From Phaeoceros laevis (lineage: Eukaryota; Anthocerotophyta; Anthocerotopsida; Notothyladales), in assembly GCA_049999765.1 (NCBI GenBank), contig JBNGIQ010009258.1:36728-67385 (forward strand): a DNA stretch of 30,658 nucleotides, read 5' to 3'. Within the stretch, counting starts at the first letter, position 1, and every line of letters begins with the position of its first letter. The translations under genes and the position numbers were made by a program. Below, one piece after another: positions 22,179 through 30,658 of the stretch. The notes under the pieces are model-generated. The model was given only the letters and a program-made list of their open reading frames with translations. It ran no database searches and had not been told where the DNA came from.

Positions 22179-23893
22179 CTACTCTTCGTCTTCTTCTTCC
22201 TCCTCTTCTTCCACAGGACCAGGTTTGGGAAGTGGGGCCGTGCGGCTGGTATACAGTCCAAATGCCATGCCCGAAGGAGAGTAGGCTATTATAAACCGGT
22301 TGAATACTTCATTTGGGGTGTTGTACCTCACATCCGGATACAGCCCAGTGACTTCTACTGCATGTGGTGGAAACGTCTTGCCTTGATAAAGGTAACCTTC
22401 TCCCTTTACAAAGATGGTATATAGAAGTGCTTGCGCAATGTTAAGAGGGTAAGGAGCCTCTGCAGAAACACGAAAGCTTCACCGTTCAATTGGCCACTCG
22501 AGGCTATGACAATCTTCGAATGCAAAGTGTGGACATCAAGAGAGTGAGCAAATACAACCTTCAATTATCAGCTTGAATTTTTCCTCGGGTATAACCTCCT
22601 TTTCTAGCTTTTTTTGGTTTTTGATCTCCCACATTCGTATAACTGCTTTCTGAGTCATGATGTTGTCTTTCGGTAAGAAATAGAGCAGCTTGTTCTCAGC
22701 TCTCGGATCATCCACTGACTTTATGGTGTAAGTGCCAACATCCTCCTCGTCCACAAACACCACTGCCAGAGTAGAGTTAGTTAGGATCCCTATCCAGGTA
22801 CCTCAGCTATGGGAAAATAGAGTCTCAAGATATTCATGTCCGAGTGAAAGAGCTCTCACCGTTGACATCTCCACTGCCGTATATAAGCGCTTTTGCTTTC
22901 GGTGGCTCAAGCGTGTTTCTCTGGGCAAGGTTGGCTAGCATACGTCCGGCAAAGGTTCCCGTAATCATGTAGGTATATGGTATGCCTGCCAGTTGAAGTG
23001 CCTTTCGAACTGCCATCTTGCTTTGGAAGTGTTCTTGAAGACAGTCGATTGGAGGCCATGTCGCTCTCTCCACATCTATGGCTGAAAACTCTGCAGGATA
23101 GAATCTCTGAAGGGAAAGCCCCGGGAAGTTAGGCAGTCGCAAATATGTGGCACCCACTTCAAACATGGACCATTTGATTGTTCAGCATTGTGTTACTCAT
23201 TAATTTTTGCGAACGGAGCCACATACCTCAGGACTTTATACAGCTGCAAATTTTGTCGTCATGAAGCTTAGATGACTCAAAAGCTGGGTAGTGCATCGAG
23301 GTATCCTGCTTGCAAGCTCTTGAACTTGCACTGATGAACCATCAACATTGTATGGCATGGCTATCTACTGTACACTGTAATTACTAACCTTAATTTTCTT
23401 CTTGTCTTTATTCACCTCCTTGATAGCCTCGATGAGCTTGAGCTGATCTCGCGTTTGCGGTGCCCCTACAGAGGAAATGACCACGTTCACCAACTTCAAG
23501 GCGGCAAGCAGGCTTGCATGGTCGTTCAAGTCACCCTGGAACGAGCAACCCACATTTGCCTTAGAAGTGTTCAGCCAGACAAACGTCTGACACAAACAGG
23601 CCGATCTCCGTACAAGTGCTTTCCTCCACTAGTAGCTACCAAGACCGCCACTGCCAAATTCTGTTCAACTTCCAGGTTTCCTCCAAGTGGGAGGTCCTCA
23701 CCGGCAGAACTTTGAGGCCCATTTCCTTGAAATTTCCGAGTAGTTCTATCTTTGCAGGGTCAGTGCTTGCGATTGTAGCAGGACGCACCAGAACCCATGT
23801 GGGATGCCCAGCCAGAAAGCTGGCTCGAGCAACGTACTTCCCTATGTGGCCCGTTGCTCCCAGAATTAAAATCTTGCTCTTCTTCTTCGCCAT
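22179..23893 (-). CDS. PCBER/PLR-like NADPH reductase A, acidic tail
   Basis: A NmrA-like member of the isoflavone reductase / phenylcoumaran benzylic ether reductase / pinoresinol reductase group. Exons on minus are 23893-23702, 23535-23389, 23106-22860, 22762-22559 and 22459-22179, giving 356 aa. The NADPH-binding GATGHIG (12-18) is intact. The RFYPAEF block is followed by the candidate catalytic Lys143 in FQSKMAVRKAL, then IPYTYMITGTFAG, YGSGDVN|VVFVDEEDVGTYTI, SVDDPRAENK and YPLNIAQALLYTIF. The motif PSEFG-DV reads PAEFSAIDV here, a Gly-to-Ser change plus one inserted residue. The C-terminus extends past the usual end of about 310 aa and finishes in VEEEEEEEDEE, encoded by a GAA/GAG tract. 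It likely reduces a benzylic ether or flavonoid-type phenolic with NADPH in the cytosol; the exact substrate cannot be read. It is paralogous to the gene at 24226-25813. Confidence 0.9.
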
Positions 23894-24225
23894 GGGCTCC
23901 AGATGCTGCGGCGATTCACGCGATGGAAGTTATCAACCTTACCTGTGCTCTTTGTCACACTCTTCCGCTTCAATTCCGGCCCCTTCAGTGGATGGATCGG
24001 CGGATGACGCTAGTTCTAGAACTACTTCACGGCCTGCTCTGCTGAAGTGGCGCATTCCGGGCAGGGGGAAGGGCCAACCGACGTTTCCTTTGACCAAGAC
24101 GCTAACTCAACCACCGGTTTCCGTTACGAAATGTGCGAGACTTACGAAATGTGCGAGACGACTAGGACAAGGGAAAAGAAGAGTGGCTCCATTGCCGTTC
24201 ATGAAAACGTTATGAATCAAACACG
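23894..24225. other. Intergenic between the two reductase genes
   Basis: About 330 bp lie between the start of reductase A and the stop of reductase B on the same strand. It should contain the promoter of A and the 3' end of B. It carries an 18-bp perfect tandem repeat. Confidence 0.55.
24124..24159. repeat. 18-bp perfect tandem repeat
   Basis: ttacgaaatgtgcgagac occurs twice without a break (24124-24141, 24142-24159), upstream of reductase A. A repeat in the promoter region could duplicate a binding site, but no known element is evident. Confidence 0.85.
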
Positions 24226-25813
24226 TTAACACGGCAAGGGTGCTGATGCTGGTACGCTCTTTTTGCCAATTCTAACAAACTGTCCTACGATGCACCGATT
24301 GAGTAGATCGTTCACAGTGACATACTTGACTTCCGGGTATAACTGGGTGACCTCCACCCCATTTTCAGGAAGCGTCAGATAACTCTCCCCCTTCATGAAA
24401 ATGGAGTAGGTGATTGATCTGAACATGTTTACTGGATAGGGCGAGTCTGTGCAACAGAAAACTCACTGTTAGAACTGTCTGGCAGTAGTTGGATTGTGGA
24501 TGAGCAGGAAGGAGAAGTCAGAACTGTCTGGCAGTAGTTGGATTGTGGATGAGCAGGATGGAGAAGTCAGAAGGAAACCTTCAATGAGCTGAATGAAGTC
24601 AACCTCCGATATCTCTTTCTTGTCAAAGGTTGTCACCATCTTCTTCTCCCATAAACTTATTGCTTCTCTTTGAGTGAAGATGTTGTTCTTAGGCTGAAAG
24701 TACAGTAACTTGTTCTCTGCCCTAGGATCGTCAACAGATTTTGCTGTGTATGTGCCGATGTCAGCCTCGTCCATGAACACAACTGTAGAAGATGGACATC
24801 CAAGTTAACATCAACCTGCAGAAATCAGGACAAGCAGACGTGGTAGGAGTTGACAGCTTCGATGAATGGACAGCCATAGCGTCTACCAGGTCAAACATAT
24901 GGTACTGTCCTCGTTAACATCCCAACAGGACACAAGAAACACCTTTCTGGTTGCCAGAACCGTATATTGTCATCGTAACCTCGTCCCCCTTGTTTGGGGG
25001 CTCGTACTTGCCCTCTTGAGCAAGATTCAGTAGCCAATACCCAGCAAATGCTCCACTCACGACATACGTGTAGGGTATTTTTGCGTCTTCTATTGCCTTT
25101 CTGATCTTTATCTTGGTCAGAAACATCTCCTGGAGGGAAGTTAATATGGTTGCCCTTTCTACATCAACGCCGAATTCGGAAGGGTAGAACCTCTGTGCAC
25201 CACATGCACCATAGTCAGACCTGAGGCCAGTCAGACAGCTTTGTCTCGAAGGCAACAAACCCTGATTCATTTGATCTTTCACCTTGATATGAGCTACTTC
25301 TTTGATGGCATCGATAAGCTTCAGCTGGTCGTTCAGTTCCGGCCCTCCTACTGTTGAGATAACAACGTCCACCTCCTTCAGGGCTGCAACAAGGCTTTTA
25401 TGATCTCTCAAGTCCCCCTGATGTCACAAAGTGTTTTGTCGATAGAATGTAAAAAGCATGTGAAATGTCTGAACGCCTGCCTTGTGCACTTTTGTAGCTG
25501 GAACAGAATGATGAGATGTGGTTGGAAGGTCAAGAGTTATGCAAGGGTGAAATCATCTCACAACAAGGATCTTAATCCCGGCGCTCTTAAAAGATTTAAA
25601 CAGATCTTCCTTGCGTGCATCTTTAAGGGAATCAGGGCGAGCCAGAATGAAGGTGGCATTCCCTAGCTTGGCGCTAGCCCTGGCTACATGCCTACCTATG
25701 TAGCCTGTGGCCCCAACAATCAGAATCCTACTCTTTGACGTGTTGCTGGTTTGTATCCCTGGCGCTGGCGGCACTGGTGGCACTGTCGTTTCTGGCACCA
25801 ATGGCTTCTCCAT
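24226..25813 (-). CDS. PCBER/PLR-like NADPH reductase B
   Basis: The second member of the tandem pair. Exons on minus are 25813-25562, 25417-25283, 25192-24943, 24782-24579 and 24446-24226, giving 353 aa. All four intron positions and phases match reductase A, and exon 4 has the same 204-bp length. A Pro/Thr/Val-rich N-terminal extension of about 27 residues precedes the Rossmann start SRILIVGATGYIG (GATGYIG at 34-40). RFYPSEFGVDVERAT keeps the family Gly that A has lost. Candidate catalytic Lys156 lies in FLTKIKIRKAIE. IPYTYVVSGAFAGYW, VVFMDEADIGTYTAKSVDDP and SPYPVNMFRSITYSIFMKG follow. It ends KKSVPASAPLPC, without the acidic tail of A. Substrate unknown, presumably an NADPH-dependent phenolic ether or flavonoid reduction. 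Intron 2 is only 90 bp and stop-free in frame. Confidence 0.9.
24471..24568. repeat. 49-bp tandem repeat inside intron 4 of reductase B
   Basis: A 49-bp unit beginning agaactgtctggcagtagtt occurs at 24471-24519 and 24520-24568 with a single base change seen (aggaaggag versus aggatggag). It fills most of the last intron of reductase B (24447-24578). It looks like a recent slippage or unequal-exchange duplication. Confidence 0.9.
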
Positions 25814-26099
25814 ATCTCAATCCGCTGCTAGATTACTCTGGCCATAATACCCTGCACAAGGCCATGGCATTGCATGCACATTATAGTGTCGTAGCAAAGG
25901 CTCTCAAAAACTCGTGCTTGCCAACTTACGGAAGAGATGATTGTCGCAGAATCGGCTGTAGGTGATCAAGCCTATGGAAAGGCATCCGACTCCTTTGGAG
26001 GGTCGCCATTCTTTACGGAGCATTTTGGGCCAAAGGGCCAAAGCACAGCGCTTTTATTTCAATACGCCATATTAATTGTTGATCAAGATTCAAGATTAG

Positions 26100-27330
26100 G
26101 GATTTCAAAAGTTCAAGGAAAGAAGCATAGGGTATATATATGAATTATGGCTGAATTAAATTTACTTTCAGATTTCAGTTTGGATTTGTCAATAAGATAT
26201 TCATGGAAGTTGGTCATTGATAAGAGATTTTAATATTGGGTTTATATATGTGACTCAATATTGGTGACAATTAGAAGTTGGTCCTAGACTCCGAATATCT
26301 AAAAACTCAAATATTTGGATTATATAAATTATATAATATTTTGAAAGTAACGAAAACCTGAACAACTCCTCTATTCTATAAGCAGCAAGTTATTCTTAAT
26401 TGGAAAGTCAAAACGATCGCATGAGAATTCTTATTTTTTGAAGCTTTTTTAAGGAGCTCTTGCTACACATTAGATAAATGTGAAGTGCATATACATGTGC
26501 CACTATCAGCATGCCCCTACCACATGGGCTCTGAATAAGAACGAGAACTTGGTTACTAGAAAACCTTAGCTCTTTCATTTCAAACTTTCTAAGCTATAAA
26601 GGTTGGTTGGATTTTTAGTAATTTGTATCCTTTTGTATTTTAAACCAGATGAAAAATCCACTAGGGATGCTAAAGTAAAACTGTATTTGGGCTATGTCTA
26701 ACCTATGCAGTTAGGAAGTACAAGACACTCAAGTAAAAATATATATAGCGTGTTACCCGCCTACATGAAAAGTGCTTTATGCCATATCAAATGTACAGCA
26801 TGAGCTCCTCTAAAAAAAGCTGCACAAAAAAATAATTAGGTTATGTCTAACAGAAAGTACAAAAAAATATATTGACCATTATATATCCGAACAAGAAGTA
26901 CAAAGTAAATATAACTGATCGACCATATATAACCATTATATAACCGATTGACCATTATACAAAGGATTGAGAAATTAAAGTAGAATCTTAGGGGATACAC
27001 TCATTCATATATTTGCTTATATGGGGTTGCAAGTGCATATGTGCTTACACTTTGAGACAAAATATATAAACAAAATTTAATCTTTGTCTAAATATGCACA
27101 TCTTTTGAATTTCCAAGTGTGCTCTTTATTGAGCTGCAAAGGATTAAAAGTACAATCATAAGGTTGTGTCTTTAGAAGTTTAGATGTGATTTAAGGTCAT
27201 AAATGAAAATAGTCATTTAAATAGTTGTTAAGGTCATAGTTACATAAATTTGACAGATTAGATTGAATGCCTCTTTTTTAGGAAGCAATAATTTGGCTAA
27301 AGCCAAAGTCATTAATAATGAAAACGAGCG
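26100..27330. other. AT-rich island with degenerate internal repeats
   Basis: Base composition changes sharply from the balanced sequence around it to very AT-rich sequence with many stops in all frames. Internal near-repeats are visible: tatgtctaac at two places (about 26694 and 26841) each followed by aaGTACAA-like strings, and a cluster of gaccatta(ta) units with ccga at 26872-26960. It looks like an old, decayed transposable element or inserted organellar or foreign DNA. I could not recognise an organellar gene, a terminal repeat or a coding remnant in it. Confidence 0.5.
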
Positions 27331-27350
27331 ACCTTTCTTAGGGGGTGAAC

Positions 27351-27403
27351 TGTGCTCTTCTCTCTCAGTGTGCTGTTCTCTCTCATTGTGCTCCTCTTTC
27401 CAG
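27351..27403. repeat. 18-bp imperfect tandem repeat, pyrimidine-rich
   Basis: Units tgtgctcttctctctcag, tgtgctgttctctctcat and a decayed third copy follow one another with an 18-bp period. The repeat is just outside the AT-rich island. Confidence 0.8.
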
Positions 27404-27786
27404 TTCTTTCTCCGGAACTCGCCTGGAACAACCATTCTTCAAGGCATTGCATGCCAAGCTTGATTCGGCCATCACATTGCATGTCTCCTGCCAGGCGTTG
27501 TGCTAGCCTAGGTAGGCAGCTCACCATCGTGATCTTTTCCGCATCATGCTTTCCGGTTACAACTTCTGAAGCCATGATGAGGAGATACGTCTACAGACCA
27601 ATCGAGTGTTTTCGCCTTCCCGGCTGAGCGAGGCATCGAGGTAAATTCCTGACTGCACCTCGACTTTTTCATCGGAGACAGAGCTTCCCTTGTGGAGTTG
27701 GCGCGGCTCTTTTCTACTACAGTACAAGTCAGGCTGCATTCCTCGGCTCAAAGAAGCTTGTGTTCAAGGCTGTCCAGACGGGTCGG

Positions 27787-27823
27787 GGTCCGTCTCATCT
27801 CAGGTCCGTCTCACCTCAGGTCC
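27787..27823. repeat. 16-bp tandem repeat upstream of rhomboid gene
   Basis: ggtccgtctcatctca and ggtccgtctcacctca are adjacent (27787-27802, 27803-27818), followed by a third partial ggtcc. It lies about 210 bp before the rhomboid start codon. Confidence 0.8.
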
Positions 27824-28033
27824 TAACTGTGACACCCATTCCACGGTTTTGATGGTTTGCTTTCTTTCACAGCAGGCGAAGACCTACCTGTAGACAGGTG
27901 TGCAATACAGGGCGTGAGGACTGAATTACGGGGCTATAAGAGGTAACGTGACACCATGTTGGCAGAAAAGAGCAATTAGGTGAAAGAAGAGGATGGAATA
28001 AGTGAAAGTGCTGTTGTCACGAGGTGAGGGGGA

Positions 28034-29716
28034 ATGGGACGTCAGCTCAACAGTACGGAGGACAGGTCTCTTCGAGAAATTCATGGGGCAAGTGATGAAA
28101 GAACCAAGAGAAGTAGAAGCACAAACAGGGATGAGAGCAGGAGCAACACCAGGTCGCCCCCACCAGCAAGGCAGCAGCAGCATCAGCCGTATAGGGGTTT
28201 TGGCAACATCTGCTCACCAGCACTGGAACCCCTTCCGGACTTTCACAGGAAAAGTCATGGGGAGGCGACTCCTGACAACAACAAAGAGCAGCAACAACTG
28301 TCCAAAGACAAGGCAAGAGGAGGAGGAGGTTGGCATGTGCCTGCAACATCCAACAGCGTCCAGACTTTTCGGTATGGAGTACCCAACATGTGGAGGATGA
28401 TGGCAGCATACAACAGTTGCAGCAAGCAGACAGCAGATGTTGGAGACACCATCGTAGGAGTGACCAATGGAGGAGCCTATACTATCGGCCCCATACACAA
28501 CATCAACAACAGGCCAGTCCTAGAGCAACAACAAGAACAAGAGAGCAGCAGCAGGAGAAATAGGAAGAACAAGAAAGGGAGGGCTGTAGTAATCCCGGTG
28601 TTCATGCTAGCTTACATGGTCTACTTCATAGCCAGCATGTATATCAACAACTGCCCAGGGGTGGGGCGAGGCTGCACCCTGCGCTTCCTGCGCAGAATGT
28701 CGTTCCAGCCGCTCAAGGAGAACCCATTGCTCGGCCCAACATCTTCCACCCTGTTTTCGGTAGGGGCCGTGGACTCGGTGCTCACTCCCAGGGGCAAGGC
28801 AGGCTGGCGGCTACTGACCAGCCTGTGGCTACCCGCGGGCCTCTTCCACCTGCTGCTCCTACTCTTCGGCCTGCTCTCTGTGGGAATCCGGTTCGAGCAG
28901 GATTTCGGGTGGCTGTGCGCAGGCCTGCTTTACCTCATCCCAGGTATACACTAGACTCTTGTCTACACACTTAGGTGAAAGCCATCCAGCAAGCAACAAA
29001 CAAACATGGTGCTGGTGGTGGTGACTAGTGTGGGACAAACGCGAGATGAGACCAGGACACTACTGTACCACGTACTCTGAGTCTGTTTCATCACCGTGGA
29101 CCCCCATCACCCTTTCGAAGTTTGCCACTGAAGCGCCTGTGTGCTGGTTGGTTGTCTGGCATGGCTGGCAGGTGTAGGAGGGAGCCTGATAACGACACTG
29201 GCCTACACGGACGTGGCGTCGGCAGGAACATCATCGGGAGCCTTGCTTGGCCTGCTGGGGGCTCGCCTGGCGGACATTGCCACCCACGTGAACCAGCAAT
29301 CAGAGGGGAGGTGGCAGGCGCTGGGCTGGTGCGCCGCCACTCTGGGCGGGTGCTTGTGCGCGGGCGTGATGCCCAACGTGGGCAACCTGGCGCACCTGGG
29401 CGGCTGCCTCACCGGCTTCCTCCTTGCGCTCCTCTTCCTGGTGCGCCCGCACCTGGTGTGGAGGAGCAGCAGCCCCTCCCTGGCCTACGACCCGGACGAT
29501 TGCCTTATGAGCCGCCAGCGCTCCCTGTGGCACTGGACCCTGTGGGCGCTCGCCCTCGCTCTGCTGCTTGCTGTCTACATCGGCCTCGCCGTCGTGCTCC
29601 TCACCCAGTGGCACCGTGACTCCCTCCCACCGCACTCCTCGTGGTGCTCCACATCGCTCTGTCACCACCTCAGCTGCATTCCTACGCGCCTGTGGAACTG
29701 CTCCTCTTCTCTCTAG
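28034..29716 (+). CDS. Plant-type rhomboid-like intramembrane protease (RBL), active site altered
   Basis: Two exons (28034-28943 and 29172-29716, phase 1 join, GT-AG) give 484 aa. The first 190 or so residues are hydrophilic, rich in Gln/Ser/Arg/Asn, and probably cytosolic. Membrane segments follow from VVIPVFMLAYMVYFIASMY onward, with RLLTSLWLPAGLFHLLLLLF, GIRFEQDFGWLCAGLLYLIP|GVGGSLITTL, SSGALLGLLGARLADI and NVGNLAHLGGCLTGFLLALL. The catalytic Ser (325, in TSSG) and His (378, in NLAHLGG) are present. The usual GASG is changed to GTSSG by one extra residue, and the HxxxN motif of TM2 (HLLAN in plant RBLs) is HLLLL, so the oxyanion Asn is missing. The Cys-rich end (CSTSLCHHLSCIP, then LWNC) matches the tail of plant secretory-pathway RBLs. 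It could be a slow or inactive rhomboid (iRhom-like) acting in trafficking. Exon 2 is notably GC-rich. Confidence 0.88.
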
Positions 29717-30201
29717 TCTCTAGTCTTTTAGGTTGGATTCACCCTAGGAACATTTGCTCTCGGGCGGTGGCTGGTCGGGCCGGCCCGGCCCTTTCACACT
29801 TTCACACCAGAGATGGAGTTTGAACCGTGTAAACTTGGTTATTATTCCCTTTTCATATTGGGACAATCGGATCGCTTGTGGTGTCTCTGACAATGTTGCC
29901 AGCATTACCACATGGACTTGGTGACCATGTTCAAACTTGCGGGACTCAATGGCATGAGTGAGTTCGGAGATTGAGAAGATGTATTTGTTGTTTGTTTGTT
30001 CATTAGGTGTATGCAGCCATAGGGCTATGACGCCAAACCGGAGAATAGAGCCATAGGGCTATGACGCCAAACCGAAGAATAGAGAACACGAGAATAGAGA
30101 ACACCAAGAGTGTAAGCCTAAGCTACAACTAAAAAGATAACTTAACTATGATGACACCCTTAGAGGAAATGAATTATGAGCAAGCTAAAAAGGGAAATTG
30201 T
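29717..30201. other. 3' flank of rhomboid gene and LINE tail region
   Basis: No gene was seen. The second half (from about 30015) contains tandem repeats that may belong to the end of the LINE element on the minus strand. Confidence 0.5.
30015..30082. repeat. 34-bp tandem repeat
   Basis: A 34-bp unit beginning agccatagggctatgacgcc occurs at 30015-30048 and 30049-30082 with one base difference. It is followed by a shorter repeat, agaatagagaacac, twice near 30077-30105. It lies on the 3' side of the minus-strand reverse transcriptase fragment, where non-LTR elements often end in simple repeats. Confidence 0.85.
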
Positions 30202-30658
30202 CTAAAGATAATCACCAATGCATAGAAACTTCCCCAGAGATACTAGAGCCGAGAGAGATCGATGAGCCGAGGCCGCCATCTGTTGAACATGAACATTCCA
30301 AGAGAGCTTGCAGTCGAAATATAACCCAAGGAACTTGACCCAAGGTTTAGGCTTGATGGCAGATTGATTCAGAAGTGTAAGGCAAAAGTTGTTGGGATCA
30401 TCCCTCAACTTCAAAGAGAAATGAATAAGTTCAAACTTCTGCAGGTCAAACTCCATATAATGTTGAGAGGCCCACCGAAGGGATAAGTCTAGCAACTTTT
30501 GGAGCTTGACAGTTGCTCTGCGATAGCTTGGGGCTGAGATCCACACGCCGATGTCGTCTATCCATCCAATGTTGTTGCCATGGACCTGAAGCTTAGTGAT
30601 AAGATCAGAATTGAAGAACAGGAAAAGAAGTGGGGAGATGGGGGATCCCTGAGGAGGG
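30202..30658 (-). mobile_element. LINE-type reverse transcriptase, partial
   Basis: The open frame runs in from the window edge and stops at 30202. Reading 5' to 3' on minus it has PPQGSPISPLLFLFF (RT block with QGSPxSPxLF), then GWIDDIGVWIS, which holds the catalytic DD of the Y/FxDD box (here IDD). FDLQKFELIHFSLKL and KPWVKFLGLYFDCKLSW follow, the post-catalytic blocks of non-LTR reverse transcriptases. The QKFELIHF block and the short Leu-rich region resemble, from memory, fungal Tad-like and jockey-like LINEs more than seed-plant L1. The frame ends soon after the thumb region (GDYL, stop) with no RNase H domain or nuclease-type zinc knuckle behind it, so the copy is likely truncated or decayed at its 3' end. 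The 5' part is outside the window. Confidence 0.88.

Larger units (their letters stand above)
25814..28033. other. 2.2-kb intergenic region, no supported gene
   Basis: It separates the reductase pair (-) from the rhomboid gene (+), so it should hold the promoters of reductase B and of the rhomboid gene. It contains an AT-rich island and two short tandem repeats, listed separately. A minus-strand frame starting at 27575 (MASEVVTGKHDAEKITM) is followed by a donor-like gtgagc, but no partner exon is visible, so it was not called. Confidence 0.5.

Noticed and set aside
27312-27575. Minus-strand frame MASEVVTGKHDAEKITM followed by a donor-like gtgagc
   Set aside because: No downstream exon can be found in the AT-rich island and the protein is not recognisable; the later part is only translated tandem repeat.
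28002-28400. Overlapping 132-codon plus frame and long minus frames across the rhomboid N-terminal region
   Set aside because: Shadows of the low-complexity Gln/Ser-rich exon; the 28034 frame alone continues into the membrane domain and splices correctly.
29122-29668. Long alternative frames on both strands over rhomboid exon 2
   Set aside because: High GC removes stops in all frames; only the 29172 frame matches the rhomboid family.
1-30658. tRNA, rRNA or CRISPR-like arrays
   Set aside because: No cloverleaf with a GGTTCGAATCC-type T-loop, no rRNA core sequence, and the direct repeats seen are tandem without spacers.

Overview
The window is nuclear DNA of a green-lineage (streptophyte-type) eukaryote. 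Most genes are broken by short GT-AG introns, and several families are plant ones: a nuclear-encoded plastid ribosomal protein bL27 with a transit peptide, an MRS2-type transporter carrying the DDDDDMADLYLTRK block, an ABC1 kinase fused to a beta-lactamase-like domain (architecture of Arabidopsis At5g24810), a small MFFFF zinc-ribbon protein, a plant-type rhomboid (RBL) with its Cys-rich tail, and two PCBER/PLR/isoflavone-reductase-like NADPH reductases. I cannot tell charophyte alga from bryophyte or lycophyte by reading. One 100-N scaffold gap (17340-17439) shows that this is a draft assembly.

Layout. 1-5.4 kb: plastid RPL27 (+, 3 exons) converges on an unrecognised acidic, probably organelle-targeted protein (-, 3 exons). 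The two genes share an almost identical 25-bp segment around their start codons. 5.4-12.3 kb: one very large gene (-, 3 coding exons, about 2190 aa) encodes an N-terminal region with a beta-propeller-like stretch, a GBP/VLIG-like large GTPase domain, about 400 residues of Cys/His repeats and a C-terminal von Willebrand A domain. This is the most unusual gene here. 13.4-18.8 kb: ABC1 kinase/beta-lactamase gene (+, 18 exons), divergent from the giant gene. 19.2-21.9 kb: zinc-ribbon gene (-) and MRS2-like gene (+), also divergent. The MRS2 copy has lost the GMN selectivity motif (STN instead). 22.2-25.8 kb: tandem pair of reductase genes (-) with the same five-exon structure. 25.8-28.0 kb: intergenic, including a conspicuously AT-rich island of about 1.2 kb and several short tandem repeats. 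28.0-29.7 kb: rhomboid-like gene (+, 2 exons) with altered active-site surroundings. 30.0-30.66 kb: tandem repeats, then the 3' part of a LINE-type reverse transcriptase running off the window on the minus strand.

No operon logic applies, because these are independent nuclear genes. Three encoded proteins are likely organellar or linked to organelles (bL27, the acidic protein, the ABC1 kinase). The reductases point to phenolic or lignan-like metabolism. The giant GTPase/vWA gene suggests an inducible, possibly defence-related or cytoskeletal role, but its function is unknown. Exon structures were built by hand from splice consensus, reading-frame continuity and remembered family alignments. 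No transcript or database search was available.
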